From: Sphingomonadaceae bacterium
GTDB taxonomy: Bacteria; Pseudomonadota; Alphaproteobacteria; Sphingomonadales; Sphingomonadaceae
Reading direction: 5' to 3'
Assembly (NCBI GenBank): GCA_009926135.1
Contig: RFPL01000002.1
Location: 186,001-250,000 of the forward strand
DNA: 64,000 bases
Part shown: piece by piece, positions 1 to 11,982 of the stretch
Layout of the letters: the number at the start of each line of letters is the position of its first letter
How positions within the stretch are numbered: the stretch's first letter is position 1
Program-made: the position numbers and the translations under genes
The notes under the pieces: generated by a model
Told to the model about the DNA's origin: nothing
Databases searched by the model: none
The model's input: only the letters and a program-made list of their open reading frames with translations

Positions 1-1991
1 GCGCCGACGTTGACGTGCTGGTCGATCCGGATGCCCGGCCCTGGTGGCGGTTCGCGAAGTTCTGGGCGATGCCGATTGTCTGGTTCCTGCTGTCGCGCCC
101 GGGCAACGTCGTTACGCAAAGCGTTGCACCGGAGACGCGCGGCGAGGTGCGGGCCAAGCTTTCCCGCCTGATCCGTTCGCGCTGGTTCGAACCGCCCTTC
201 TCCGGTCTCGGCTTCTCGCGCCTGCTGGCCGAAGCACTCGACATCATGGCCAAGGGACCGGCTGATATGCCGCTGCTTCCACCGGGCCACCCGCTCGACC
301 TCTTCGTCACGGCAACCGACTTCAAGGGGCATCCCCAGCCCCTGCGCCTCAACAGTCCGGCAGAGGCCGAGGAAAGCGAGCATCGCCTCTCGATCGGTTT
401 TCGCAGCAAGACGCCGGTCAGTGGTTCGCATCCGCTGGCACCGACGTCCGAGCTGGTCTTTGCCGCGCGTGCCACCGCCAGCTTCCCCGGCGCCTTTCCC
501 GCGCTCCAGCCTGCGGAGATCGACGCGCTGGTGAGCGAGCGCGGCGAAGAATGGCACAGCCGCACGGCCTTCTTCACCCGGATCATGCCCAATCACAGCA
601 AGCTGGGTGATCTGGCCGGAGTGTCGCTGATCGATGGGTCGGTGCTGGTCAACGCCCCCTTTGCCGAGGCAATGGGCGTGCTGCGCGATCGGCCCGCCCA
701 ACGCGAGGTCGACCGCCGCTTCGTCTATGTCGATCCGCACCCGGACCGCGTCGGGGGCATGCGCCGCAACGATCCGCGCCCGCCAGGGTTCTTTTCGGTG
801 ATTTTCGGTTCGCTTTCCTCGATCCCTCGTGAACAGCCAGTGCGCGACAACCTGGAAGCCATTGCCGAACGGTCGCACGAACTGGATGAACTGAAGCGCG
901 TGGTTGAAACGCTGCGACCCGATGTCGAAGCCGAGGTTGAGCGGTTGTTCGGGCGTACGCTGCTGTTCGAATGGCCAAGCCAGCGGCGGCTGACGTCATG
1001 GCGCAAGAAGGCGCAGGCTGCTGCGGCGAAGGGGGTCGGCTATGCCTATCACGGCTATGGCCAGGTCAAGCTGCGGGCAATCGTGCAGGATCTGGCCCAA
1101 ACGATCCACGCTGCCGCACCCGATCTGGCTGGCGGCCCTGATGCGATCGAGCGCCATCTTGGCACCTGGCTCAGCACAATCGGCTTCGATCATCTCGCGC
1201 TGCTGAAAGGCGGTGCTTCGGCCGAGGCCGTGGCATTCTTCCGCGATCATGATCTGGGTTACCGCATTCGGCGTCTGCGGCACCTGGCGCGGCGCCTGTC
1301 GGAAGACTGGGACGATATCGACCGCGAGTATCCCCATGCCCGCGAGGATGCCCGCGATGCGGTCTACCGCGCACTGGGCATTCATTTCGAGCGCGAGGCC
1401 GCGGCGTTCCTCGGCCAGGACTTTTCTGCGCTGGCGCGCGGTGTGGTGGAAGACCCCGGTGCTGTCCTTGCCGCCATGGCCGAGCGGCGCGCGCTTGCCG
1501 AACTGGACCCGCAGGTCGATGCGATTCTGGTCGAAGCCTTGAAGCCCCTGCCTCGCGAACTGCGGCGGCGGATCCTGCTGACCTATCTTGGCTTCCCGTT
1601 CTACGACACCGTTACCTTGCCGCTGCTGCGCGGCGAAAACATCAACGAACTCGACCCCGCCAAGGTTGACCGGATCTCCCCCGACGATTGCCCGGCAATC
1701 CGGTCAGGTGGGGCTGCCGAGACGTTGCGCGGCGTCGAATTCTACAACTTCGGAGCCTTCTTCAGCCGCGCTTACCGCGAGAACGACTACCTGTGGGGCC
1801 GGCTGCATGGGGCTGAGCGGATGATCGACCTCGTCGCTTCGGCGCTCCCGGCCGGAAGCATAGTTGATCCACAGGAACTGGCCGCGCTGAAGCGCGAGGC
1901 TTTCCTGACGATCCTGGATGAAGAAGAACCGCGCCTCCGCGCCGATCCGGGCCTGGTGCCGCGGATCAGGGCCGAGGTGATGGCGTCCTGA
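1..1991 (+). CDS. Patatin-like protein (DUF3376-type), 5' end outside window
   Basis: ORF open to the left edge; contains the patatin DG dyad-like motif (SLIDGSVLVNAPF) and a long C-terminal region; the nucleophile GxSxG part is not visible and presumably lies upstream. Confidence 0.7.
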   Translation, partial: ADVDVLVDPDARPWWRFAKFWAMPIVWFLLSRPGNVVTQSVAPETRGEVRAKLSRLIRSRWFEPPFSGLGFSRLLAEALDIMAKGPADMPLLPPGHPLDLFVTATDFKGHPQPLRLNSPAEAEESEHRLSIGFRSKTPVSGSHPLAPTSELVFAARATASFPGAFPALQPAEIDALVSERGEEWHSRTAFFTRIMPNHSKLGDLAGVSLIDGSVLVNAPFAEAMGVLRDRPAQREVDRRFVYVDPHPDRVGGMRRNDPRPPGFFSVIFGSLSSIPREQPVRDNLEAIAERSHELDELKRVVETLRPDVEAEVERLFGRTLLFEWPSQRRLTSWRKKAQAAAAKGVGYAYHGYGQVKLRAIVQDLAQTIHAAAPDLAGGPDAIERHLGTWLSTIGFDHLALLKGGASAEAVAFFRDHDLGYRIRRLRHLARRLSEDWDDIDREYPHAREDARDAVYRALGIHFEREAAAFLGQDFSALARGVVEDPGAVLAAMAERRALAELDPQVDAILVEALKPLPRELRRRILLTYLGFPFYDTVTLPLLRGENINELDPAKVDRISPDDCPAIRSGGAAETLRGVEFYNFGAFFSRAYRENDYLWGRLHGAERMIDLVASALPAGSIVDPQELAALKREAFLTILDEEEPRLRADPGLVPRIRAEVMAS

Positions 1992-1994
1992 CGA

Positions 1995-3128
1995 TTACTC
2001 GGTCAGGTCGTTCCAGGCTTCCTTGAGCTTATCGAAAAACCCCTTCGAGCCGGGGCATTCCTCACCAGTCTCGGTCTCCTGCAGCTCGCGCAGCAGTTCC
2101 TTCTGGCGGGCGGTCAACTTGCTGGGGGTTTCGACCGTGATTTCCATCACCAGATCACCGCGTCCGCGCCCTTGCAGCACGGGCATGCCGGCACCGCGGC
2201 GGCGCAGCTGCTTGCCGGACTGGATCCCGGCCGGGATCGGCACGGTGTGGCGTTCGCCATCGATACCGGGCAGCTCGATCTCGCCGCCCAACGCCGCCGT
2301 CGTGAAAGTGATCGGCACGCGGGTCAGCAGCGTGGTACCATCGCGCTCGAACACCGCGTGGCGGCGGACGTGCACGAAAATGTAGAGGTCGCCAGCCGGA
2401 GCGCCAAACGGCCCGGCCTCGCCCTTGCCGCCCAAGCGGATGCGGGTGCCGGTATCAACGCCGGGCGGAATGGTGACATCGAGCGTCTGCGGGCGATCCA
2501 CCCGCCCTTCCCCGCCACACTTGCGGCAGGGCTTCTCGATCACTTCGCCGCGACCGTGGCAGGTCGGGCAGGTCCGTTCGACCATGAAGAAGCCCTGCTG
2601 GGCGCGAACCTGGCCGTGGCCGCCGCACAGATTGCAGCGGCGGGTGCCAGTGCCGGGTTCTGCGCCCGAGCCATCGCAAGGCTCGCAGGCCGCAGCGACC
2701 TCGATCTCGATCTGGGCCTGCTTGCCGTGGAACGCCTCCTCCAGGCTGACTTCCATGTCATAACGCAGGTCGGCACCGCGGCGGGCCTGTTGCCGCCCGC
2801 CACCGCCGCCAAAGGCGCTGCCGAAAATGGTCTCGAAAATGTCACCCAGGTCGGAAAAGCCGCCGCCGGGTCCGCCCGCGCCGCCGCCCATCCCACCGTT
2901 CTGGAACGCCGCATGGCCGAACCGGTCATAGGCTGCGCGCTTCTGCGGGTCCTTCAGGCAATCGTAGGCTTCGCTGATCGCCTTGAACCGGGCCTCGGCC
3001 TCGGCATCACCGGGGTTCTTGTCCGGGTGCCAGCGCATCGCAAGCTTGCGGTACGAGGACTTGATCGCCGCGTCATCCGCGCCGCGCTCAACCTCGAGCA
3101 ACTCGTAATAGTCGATTTCTACTGACAT
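1995..3128 (-). CDS. dnaJ: Molecular chaperone DnaJ
   Basis: J domain with HPD ([10 protein letters not shown]), G/F-rich region, four CxxCxGxG-type zinc motifs; start taken at [11 protein letters not shown]. Confidence 0.98.
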   Translation of the reverse strand: MSVEIDYYELLEVERGADDAAIKSSYRKLAMRWHPDKNPGDAEAEARFKAISEAYDCLKDPQKRAAYDRFGHAAFQNGGMGGGAGGPGGGFSDLGDIFETIFGSAFGGGGGRQQARRGADLRYDMEVSLEEAFHGKQAQIEIEVAAACEPCDGSGAEPGTGTRRCNLCGGHGQVRAQQGFFMVERTCPTCHGRGEVIEKPCRKCGGEGRVDRPQTLDVTIPPGVDTGTRIRLGGKGEAGPFGAPAGDLYIFVHVRRHAVFERDGTTLLTRVPITFTTAALGGEIELPGIDGERHTVPIPAGIQSGKQLRRRGAGMPVLQGRGRGDLVMEITVETPSKLTARQKELLRELQETETGEECPGSKGFFDKLKEAWNDLTE

Positions 3129-3148
3129 CGCCCCACCCCGATGCAGCA

Positions 3149-3180
3149 CCCACCACCGCGCTGGTCAGCACGGTGGTGGG
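3149..3180 (-). other. Perfect 10-bp stem-loop in the dnaK-dnaJ intergenic region
   Basis: CCCACCACCG (3149-3158) / CGGTGGTGGG (3171-3180) with a 12-nt loop; no T-tract on either side. Confidence 0.75.
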
Positions 3181-3197
3181 CATCATGCATGGCTTGC

Positions 3198-5117
<1,920 letters not shown>

Positions 5118-5207
5118 ATTACTGCCCATCCTTGGTCATATTTTGGACACCGCCTCTACACCTTCCCAGTCCCGGCAAAGGTGCCCTGCGGCTCGTTGAC
5201 GAAGGCG

Positions 5208-5235
5208 ATATAGGTGTGGTTTCGCTTGGCACAAG
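5208..5235 (-). promoter_or_regulatory. Candidate RpoH (sigma32) promoter for dnaK
   Basis: Minus strand CTTG-N17-CCTATAT (CTTGTGCCAAGCGAAACCACACCTATAT), about 90 nt upstream of the dnaK ATG; resembles the alphaproteobacterial RpoH form CTTG-N17-CYTATNT. Confidence 0.6.
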
Positions 5236-5290
5236 GGCAGCGCGGGATTAGTCAGCGCTGCAATTTCAACCCCCTGATCCGAGGTTCCCG

Positions 5291-5800
5291 ATGAAGCGTC
5301 TTGCCCCCCTGTTCCTGGCCGTTTCGATCGCCGCGCTCTCCGCCTGCGGCCAGCAGCCAGCCAAGGACGATGCAGCCAGCACTGCCCCCGATGCCAAGCC
5401 AGGCCTTGCGCTGAGCGAAGGCGTGCTGGTTCTTCCTGCGGTCAAGGGCAATCCGGCGGGCGGCTATTTCACGCTGGTCAACAATGGTGACAAGGCCGTT
5501 ACCCTGTCTGCCGTCAGCGTGACCGGCGCCGCGCGGGCCGAAATGCACGAGACCACTGGCGAGAGCATGGCCGCGCTGCCCAGCCTCCAAATCAAGCCGG
5601 GCGAAACGGTGAAGTTCGAACGCGGCGGCAAGCACGTCATGGCCTTTGAACTCGATCCGGCACTGACCGCTGGCAACACTGGCGAGATTACCCTGACCTT
5701 TGCGGATGGCGACAAGGTTTCCGCGCCACTCAAGCTGGAAGCACCCGGCGGCGGCATGGACGATATGGCCGGAATGGATCACTCGGAGCATTCCAACTGA
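5291..5800 (+). CDS. PCu(A)C family copper chaperone, lipoprotein
   Basis: Lipobox-like LSAC; MHETTG...M...GGKHVM copper-site pattern; Met/His-rich tail MDDMAGMDHSEHSN. Confidence 0.9.
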   Translation: MKRLAPLFLAVSIAALSACGQQPAKDDAASTAPDAKPGLALSEGVLVLPAVKGNPAGGYFTLVNNGDKAVTLSAVSVTGAARAEMHETTGESMAALPSLQIKPGETVKFERGGKHVMAFELDPALTAGNTGEITLTFADGDKVSAPLKLEAPGGGMDDMAGMDHSEHSN

Positions 5801-6294
5801 GCGACCTTGGCGCAACCCCCGGCTGTCCGGTCGGCGGCGAGCGGCCACTGACGGCGGGCGAGGTTGCTTTGGTGCAGTCGGTCTTCGGTAGCGCGATCGA
5901 CTGCACGAAGGTCCGCATCCGCCGCCGCCGCTGGTTCCCGTTCCAGCCCCGCAAGGTCACGATGGCACCCATGGGGCACCTGCACTTCCACCCGGCATCA
6001 GATAGCTACTGCGATGATTTTGCGGCCGCGGACCTGCACCGCCAAGGGCACTTCATCCACGAGATGGTGCACGTCTGGCAGGTTCAGACCAGAGGCCGCT
6101 GGCACCTCGTCCTGCGCCGGCATCCACTGTGCCGCTATGACTATGCCCTTAAACCAGGTTGGCCGCTGGAACGATACGGGCTGGAACAGCAGGCCGAGAT
6201 CGTGCGGCATGCTTTTCTGCTGCGGAACGGAGCCAAAGTGCCCGGAGCAAGCGGCCCCGGCGCCTATGCCACCCTGGTGAATTTTGCGGGTTAA
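5797..6294 (+). CDS. HExxH-containing hypothetical protein (often annotated 'vgr related protein' in sphingomonads); start uncertain
   Basis: Motif HEMVHVWQ; ORF track starts at TTG 5869, but the in-frame N-terminal segment PLTAGEVA lies upstream and the only upstream candidate near the previous stop is CTG at 5797. Confidence 0.7.
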   Translation: MSDLGATPGCPVGGERPLTAGEVALVQSVFGSAIDCTKVRIRRRRWFPFQPRKVTMAPMGHLHFHPASDSYCDDFAAADLHRQGHFIHEMVHVWQVQTRGRWHLVLRRHPLCRYDYALKPGWPLERYGLEQQAEIVRHAFLLRNGAKVPGASGPGAYATLVNFAG

Positions 6295-6857
6295 TCCGGC
6301 TTCTTCGCCACCGCCACCATTGCCGGACGCAGCAGGCGGTCCTTGATCATGTAACCGGCCTGCAGTTCCTGGATGATCGTGCCTGGCTCGGCATCGGCCG
6401 AAGGCACTTCGATCATGGCCTGGTGCTGGTTCGGGTCAAGCGGCAGGCCCATCGCAGCGATGCGGCTGATGCCGTGGGCGGCAAAGGCCTTGTCGATCTC
6501 ACGCCCGGTGGCTTCGATCCCGGCGACGAGGTTCTTCAGCTTGTCGTCTTCGCGCAGTTCCGCGGGAATGGAATCGAGCGCGCGGGCCAGGTTATCCGAA
6601 ACCGAGAGGATATCGCGGGCAAAGCCGGTTGCGGCATAGGCGCGCGCATCCTGGATATCCTTTTCCAGCCGGCGGCGCACGTTCTGCGTCTCAGCCTTGG
6701 CGTAGAGGACTTCCTGCTTTGCCGCATCAAGGTCCTCGCGCAGCCGGTCGAGCGCCTCGCCCAGCTTGTCGGATTCCTTGTCCAGCAGTTCTTCGGGAAC
6801 GCCAGCCAGTTCGGCTTCCACCGCGGGATCACCGTGCGGCTTGGTATCGTCAGTCAT
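6291..6857 (-). CDS. grpE: Nucleotide exchange factor GrpE
   Basis: Coiled-coil followed by conserved GrpE C-terminus (AVDSIP..., GMxLDPNQHQAM). Confidence 0.95.
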   Translation of the reverse strand: MTDDTKPHGDPAVEAELAGVPEELLDKESDKLGEALDRLREDLDAAKQEVLYAKAETQNVRRRLEKDIQDARAYAATGFARDILSVSDNLARALDSIPAELREDDKLKNLVAGIEATGREIDKAFAAHGISRIAAMGLPLDPNQHQAMIEVPSADAEPGTIIQELQAGYMIKDRLLRPAMVAVAKKPD

Positions 6858-6877
6858 TTCAAAACCTGTCTATCGGA

Positions 6878-7930
6878 TCAGTTGGTCCCCAACCCCCATC
6901 TTGAAAGGGTCTGGGCTGTGAAATCCACCATGGGGACTAGGCGCGCATAATTCAACCGCGTCGGGCCGATAACCCCCACCACGCCGACCACTCGCCCGTC
7001 GCGATCGCGATAGGGCGAAGCGATCACGGCCGAGCCCGATAACGAGAATAACCGGTTCTCCGCACCGATGAAGATCCGCGTCGATTCGGCTTCGCGGGCG
7101 GCATCCAGCAGGTCGGCCACCGACTGGCGGTTTTCGAGATCATCGAGCAATTGCCGGACGCGCTCGATGTCCGTCAGCGCCCCTTCATCCAGCAGGTTGG
7201 CCTGCCCGCGCACGATCAGGACAGAACGCTGCGTCGCATCCTCGCTCCACACGGCCAGGCCGCGTTCAACCAGATCGCGGCTGGCGGCATCCAGCGCCGA
7301 GCGCCCTGCCGCAAGTTCGGCCCGCATGGCCCGCGCCGCCTCGGCCAGGGTCCGTCCGGCCAGGTGCGCCGTGATATAGTTTGAAGCCTGCTCCAGTGCG
7401 CCTGGAGCCAGCCCGAGCGGCAATTCGACCACCCGGTTCTCGACCGCACCATCAACGCCCACCAGCACCGCGAGCGCGCGGCCCGGCGCCAGTGGCACCA
7501 GTTGAAGATGCTGGAGGCGTGGTTCGCGCCGCGGGACCATCACTACGCCTGCGGCTGCGGAGAGCTCCGACAGGATCGCACTGGTTGCTGTCAACGCGGC
7601 TTCGATCGGACCGGGCTGCCCGACGCGGCTTTCGATCGCGGCGCGCTCTTCCGCGGTCGGTTCGGCTACCTGCATCATACCATCGACAAACAGTCGCAGG
7701 CCCTGGTCGGTCGGCATTCGCCCGGCGCTGGTATGCGGCGCGGCGAGCAGGCCGAGCATCTCCAACTCATGCAGCACCGAGCGGATCGAGGCAGGCGAGA
7801 GGTTCACGCCGCCCGGCCCCGCCAGGGTCTTGGATCCGACCGGTTGCCCGGACGTGAGGTAACCTTCCACCACCAGGCGGAAAATATCCCGGGCGCGAGA
7901 GGTCAATTCGGTGATCGGCGCAGTGGACAT
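6878..7930 (-). CDS. hrcA: Heat-inducible transcription repressor HrcA
   Basis: [28 protein letters not shown] and C-terminal [24 protein letters not shown]. Confidence 0.97.
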   Translation of the reverse strand: MSTAPITELTSRARDIFRLVVEGYLTSGQPVGSKTLAGPGGVNLSPASIRSVLHELEMLGLLAAPHTSAGRMPTDQGLRLFVDGMMQVAEPTAEERAAIESRVGQPGPIEAALTATSAILSELSAAAGVVMVPRREPRLQHLQLVPLAPGRALAVLVGVDGAVENRVVELPLGLAPGALEQASNYITAHLAGRTLAEAARAMRAELAAGRSALDAASRDLVERGLAVWSEDATQRSVLIVRGQANLLDEGALTDIERVRQLLDDLENRQSVADLLDAAREAESTRIFIGAENRLFSLSGSAVIASPYRDRDGRVVGVVGVIGPTRLNYARLVPMVDFTAQTLSRWGLGTN

Positions 7931-8011
7931 GGCAGGCCTAATGTAAAGGCTGGGCTTGCAGCCTCAAGCCCATTGCGCCTAACGCCGCGCGAAACCAAGC
8001 GAGGATTATTT

Positions 8012-8728
8012 ATGCGACCTTCCGGCCGTGCGCCCGACGAGATGCGTGCCATCAGTTTCGAACCGCACTTCACCAAGCACGCCGAAGGATCGGTGCTGGT
8101 TAGTTTCGGACACACCAAGGTGATTTGCACCGCCTCGATCGAGGAACGCCTGCCGCCATGGCTGCGCGGCAAGGGCGAAGGCTGGGTGACGGCTGAATAT
8201 TCGATGTTGCCCCGCGCCACGCACACCCGCGGCAGCCGTGAAGCGGCCAAGGGCAAGCAATCTGGCCGCACCCAGGAAATCCAGCGGCTGATCGGTCGCA
8301 GCCTGCGCTCGGTTACCGACCTCAAGGCACTGGGCGAGCGTCAGATCACGCTCGATTGCGATGTGATCCAGGCCGATGGCGGTACCCGCACCGCCGCGAT
8401 CTCTGGCGCCTGGGTGGCTCTGCGCCTGGCGATTGATGGCTTGAAGAAGCAGGGCCTGATTACCGGCGATCCCCTGCCCCGCAAGGTCGCGGCAGTCAGC
8501 TGCGGCATCTATCAGGGCAACCCGGTTCTCGATCTAGACTATGACGAGGATTCCTCGGCCGATGCCGATGCCAACTTCGTGCTGATCGAAGGCGGCCAGA
8601 TTGCCGAGGTCCAGGCGACCGCCGAAGGCGCAACCTACGACGAAGAAGGCCTGCTGCGCCTGCTCCGCCTTGCCCGGATCGGCTGCAACGCGATCTTTGC
8701 CGCGCAGGACAAGGCTGTCGGCCAATGA
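8012..8728 (+). CDS. rph: Ribonuclease PH
   Basis: [42 protein letters not shown]; start chosen inside the longer ORF. Confidence 0.97.
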   Translation: MRPSGRAPDEMRAISFEPHFTKHAEGSVLVSFGHTKVICTASIEERLPPWLRGKGEGWVTAEYSMLPRATHTRGSREAAKGKQSGRTQEIQRLIGRSLRSVTDLKALGERQITLDCDVIQADGGTRTAAISGAWVALRLAIDGLKKQGLITGDPLPRKVAAVSCGIYQGNPVLDLDYDEDSSADADANFVLIEGGQIAEVQATAEGATYDEEGLLRLLRLARIGCNAIFAAQDKAVGQ

Positions 8729-9354
8729 CCCAGCGGCTGGGCGGCGGAACCCTGGTGATTGCCACGCACAACGCAGGCAAGCTCAAGGAAATCGGCGCCC
8801 TGCTCGATCCTTATGGGATGAACTGCATCTCCGCCGGCTCGCTCGGGCTGGCGGAGCCCGCCGAGACCGGCAAGACCTTTGCCGAGAACGCCCTGATCAA
8901 GGCGCGGGCCGCAGCGGAGGCTTCTGGTCTGCCTGCCCTGGCTGACGATTCCGGCCTTTGTGTCGCAGCCCTGGGCGGACGGCCCGGCGTCTACACTGCC
9001 GACTGGGCCGAACGGCAGTGGTTCGAAGGTCCGCCCGGACGCGACTGGTTCATGGCCATGGGCAAGGTCGAAGGACTGCTCTGCGAACTTGGTCCAGATG
9101 TCGACCGGTCATGCCATTTTGCTTGTGTCCTCGCGATTGCCTGGCCGGACGGCGAAAGTGCGGTCTATGAGGGCCGCGCCAATGGCACCCTGACCTGGCC
9201 GCCGCGCGGCACGCTGGGCTTCGGTTATGATCCGGTGTTCGTGCCGCTTGGCGATAGCCGCACCTTTGCCGAACACGACCCTGCTGAGAAGCACGCGATC
9301 AGCCACCGCGCCGATGCCTTTGCCAAGCTGGTCGCGGAGCAGTTTGGCGCGTAA
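8725..9354 (+). CDS. rdgB: RdgB/HAM1 family non-canonical purine NTP pyrophosphatase
   Basis: [45 protein letters not shown]; overlaps rph by 4 bp. Confidence 0.96.
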   Translation: MTQRLGGGTLVIATHNAGKLKEIGALLDPYGMNCISAGSLGLAEPAETGKTFAENALIKARAAAEASGLPALADDSGLCVAALGGRPGVYTADWAERQWFEGPPGRDWFMAMGKVEGLLCELGPDVDRSCHFACVLAIAWPDGESAVYEGRANGTLTWPPRGTLGFGYDPVFVPLGDSRTFAEHDPAEKHAISHRADAFAKLVAEQFGA

Positions 9355-9363
9355 GACGTCGCC

Positions 9364-10515
9364 ATGGCCCGCTCTCTCTACATCCATTGGCCATTCTGCC
9401 TCGCAAAGTGCCCCTATTGCGACTTCAACAGCCATGTCCGCGACAGCGTGGACCATGCCGTGTGGGAAGCTGCGCTGCTCGCAGACATGCGGCACGAGGC
9501 GGGGCTGGCGAGCGGTGAGCCGCTGGACAGCATTTTCTTTGGCGGCGGCACCCCGTCACTGATGCCGCCGGCGCTGGTCGCGTGGCTGCTGGCAGAGGCG
9601 GAACGGCTGTGGAGCTTCGCGCCGGGCATCGAGATCACGCTGGAAGGCAACCCATCATCGGTTGAGGCTGCCAACTATGCCGACCTGGCCGCGGCCGGGG
9701 TCAATCGCGCTTCGCTGGGGTTGCAGGCACTCGATGACCAGACGCTCCACTTCCTTGGGCGGCTGCACAACGCGGCTGAAGGCCTGAAGGCGGTGGAAAC
9801 GGCACAAGCGGTTTTCGGCCGCGTCTCGATCGACCTGATCTATGCGCGTCCTGGTCAGACCATCGCGGACTGGCAGGCCGAACTGGCCCAAGCCATCGCC
9901 CTCGGCACCTCGCACATGTCGCTCTATCAGCTGACCATCGAGCCCGGCACGCGGTTCGAAACGCTGGTCCGCAAGGGAGACTTCATCCCGCTGGATGACG
10001 ATGCCTGCGCTGATCTGTTCACGCTCACCCGCGAGCAGACCGCCGCAGCCGGCCTCCCCGCTTACGAGATCAGCAATCACGCCCGGCCGGGTGAGGAAAG
10101 CCGCCACAACCTGACCTATTGGCGCTATCAGGACTATGTCGGGATCGGTCCCGGCGCGCACGGGCGGCGCGGCGGTGAGGCAACTGTTCGCCACAAGAAG
10201 CCGGAGAACTGGCTGGCTGCCGTTGGCGCCACGGGTCACGGCATCATGGAGACGCGCCCGCTGGGCCTGCGCGAACAGGCTGCCGAAGCGATGCTGATGG
10301 GTCTGCGGCTCCGCGAAGGGATTGACCTGTCAGCAAAGGCCAGGCGCTTTGCCCTGGCCGAGGCCGACTTGCTCAATCCAGCCAAGGTCGCTCTGTTCGA
10401 AGAGCAAGGGCTGGTCTGGCGCAATGGCGAGCTGCTTGGAGTGACAGAGGCGGGCATGCCGCTGCTGGATGCATTGCTGGGCGAGCTGGTTCCTGCCGAG
10501 CTGGTCGAGGCATGA
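9364..10515 (+). CDS. hemW: Radical SAM heme chaperone HemW
   Basis: YIHWPFCLAKCPYCDFNSHV (CxxxCxxC), GGGTPSLM, YQLTIEPGT. Confidence 0.95.
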   Translation: MARSLYIHWPFCLAKCPYCDFNSHVRDSVDHAVWEAALLADMRHEAGLASGEPLDSIFFGGGTPSLMPPALVAWLLAEAERLWSFAPGIEITLEGNPSSVEAANYADLAAAGVNRASLGLQALDDQTLHFLGRLHNAAEGLKAVETAQAVFGRVSIDLIYARPGQTIADWQAELAQAIALGTSHMSLYQLTIEPGTRFETLVRKGDFIPLDDDACADLFTLTREQTAAAGLPAYEISNHARPGEESRHNLTYWRYQDYVGIGPGAHGRRGGEATVRHKKPENWLAAVGATGHGIMETRPLGLREQAAEAMLMGLRLREGIDLSAKARRFALAEADLLNPAKVALFEEQGLVWRNGELLGVTEAGMPLLDALLGELVPAELVEA

Positions 10516-11411
10516 GCGCCAGCGCGGTCCTCAACGCCTGGCATGATCATTTGGCCCAGAGCCGCCGCCGCTCCCCGCACACCGTCCGCGCCTATGTCGC
10601 CACGGCCGAACGGCTGATCGAAGCCACCGGCCTGACTGACTGGGCCGCCCTCGCCCGGATCGATGCCAGTGCGCTGCGCCAGCAATTGGCTCGCCGCCGG
10701 GCCGATGGGTTGGGCAATGCGTCAACTGCGCGGGAACTCTCTGCGCTGAAGGGCTTCATCGCCTTCGCTCGTGCCCAGGCCGGCATGGCCGATCCCTCCG
10801 CGCCGCGGATGCGCGGGCCGCGAATCAAGAAGGGCCTCCCGCGCCCCGTTACGCCGGATGAAGCGGTCAACCTCGCCGCCGGGGTCGAAGAGAACGCCGC
10901 AATCGAGTGGATCGGCGCACGCGACCGGGCTGTGCTCCTGTTGCTCTATGGCGCGGGCCTGCGCATCGCCGAGGCACTTTCGCTGACCGGTGCTGCATTG
11001 CCGCTGGGCGAAGTGCTGACTGTCACGGGCAAAGGCGGCAAGCAGCGCGCGGTGCCGATCCTGCCACTCGTCGCCGAGGCGGTAGCGGACTATGCCGGCA
11101 AGTGCCCCTGGCCGCTGGAGCGCGACAAGCCGCTGTTTCGCGGAGCACGCGGCGGTGTGCTTGCCCAAGGTATGGTGCAAAAGGCCATGGCCCGCGCGCG
11201 GACAGCACTGGGACTGCCCGCCACGGCCACGCCGCACGCGTTGCGCCACTCCTTTGCCACCCACCTGCTAAGCGCGGGGGCAGACTTGCGCAGCCTGCAG
11301 GAACTGCTGGGACACGCCAGCCTTGGGTCGACCCAGATCTACACCAAGGTAGATGCCGCGGTGCTGCTGGACGTCTATCGCCATGCTCACCCGCGTGAAC
11401 ACGGCGATTGA
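10512..11411 (+). CDS. xerC: Tyrosine recombinase, XerC/XerD type
   Basis: Catalytic pattern GAGLRIAE...K...TPHALRHSFATHLL...LGHASLGSTQIYTKV; overlaps hemW stop (ATGA). Confidence 0.88.
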   Translation: MSASAVLNAWHDHLAQSRRRSPHTVRAYVATAERLIEATGLTDWAALARIDASALRQQLARRRADGLGNASTARELSALKGFIAFARAQAGMADPSAPRMRGPRIKKGLPRPVTPDEAVNLAAGVEENAAIEWIGARDRAVLLLLYGAGLRIAEALSLTGAALPLGEVLTVTGKGGKQRAVPILPLVAEAVADYAGKCPWPLERDKPLFRGARGGVLAQGMVQKAMARARTALGLPATATPHALRHSFATHLLSAGADLRSLQELLGHASLGSTQIYTKVDAAVLLDVYRHAHPREHGD

Positions 11412-11420
11412 GTGAGCGCC

Positions 11421-11882
11421 TCAATGGTGGTGTTCAGAATGCTCCACCAGTTCGGCGTTAACCGGCCCTTCAAAAGCAATAAACAGCAGGCAGGGCTTCT
11501 TGCTTTGACAGGTTGCAACGTGCGGAGATCCAGCAGGGCCATAAGCATAGTTCGTGGGATTGAGGATCGCGGCTGGCGCTCCGTCGTACTTGACCATCAA
11601 GCGCCCAGTCAGCAGAATCATGCGCTCCGCTGAACTGTGCTTGTGTCTGGGCAAGGTCGTCTGCGGGCCAATGCGCAAGACCACATCGCAATTCGGCTTG
11701 GCCGGATCGCCCTGCAAGACAGTCATGGCGCAGGCCCCCGGAAAGATCGGCGGGCAAGCGCCCCATTGCACTCCGGGGCCCGAAACATCGATTGCCAGCG
11801 GGGCAACCGGCGCTTGCGCCACACCTGGTGCCGCCACTGCCCAAGCGAGTGCAACAAGCGGGATCATCGTCAATCTACTCAT
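11421..11882 (-). CDS. Exported cupin-domain protein
   Basis: Signal peptide MSRLTMIPLVALAWAVAAPGVAQA; cupin-like LPRHKHSSAERMILLTGRLMVKYDG; C-terminal VEHSEHHH. Confidence 0.7.
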   Translation of the reverse strand: MSRLTMIPLVALAWAVAAPGVAQAPVAPLAIDVSGPGVQWGACPPIFPGACAMTVLQGDPAKPNCDVVLRIGPQTTLPRHKHSSAERMILLTGRLMVKYDGAPAAILNPTNYAYGPAGSPHVATCQSKKPCLLFIAFEGPVNAELVEHSEHHH

Positions 11883-11982
11883 CTGCAGAGCTCCTTGGCG
11901 ACCCATGCCGGAGCAATTTGCCCGGTGTAATCTGCTAAGCTCTTTGCCGGGGATGTTCCACAGCAATCGCGTCGCCAGACTG

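Noticed and set aside
10512-11411. Tyrosine recombinase as evidence of a mobile element
   Set aside because: Sequence and operon context (overlapping hemW) fit the housekeeping XerC/D recombinase; no attachment repeats, phage genes or adjacent tRNA
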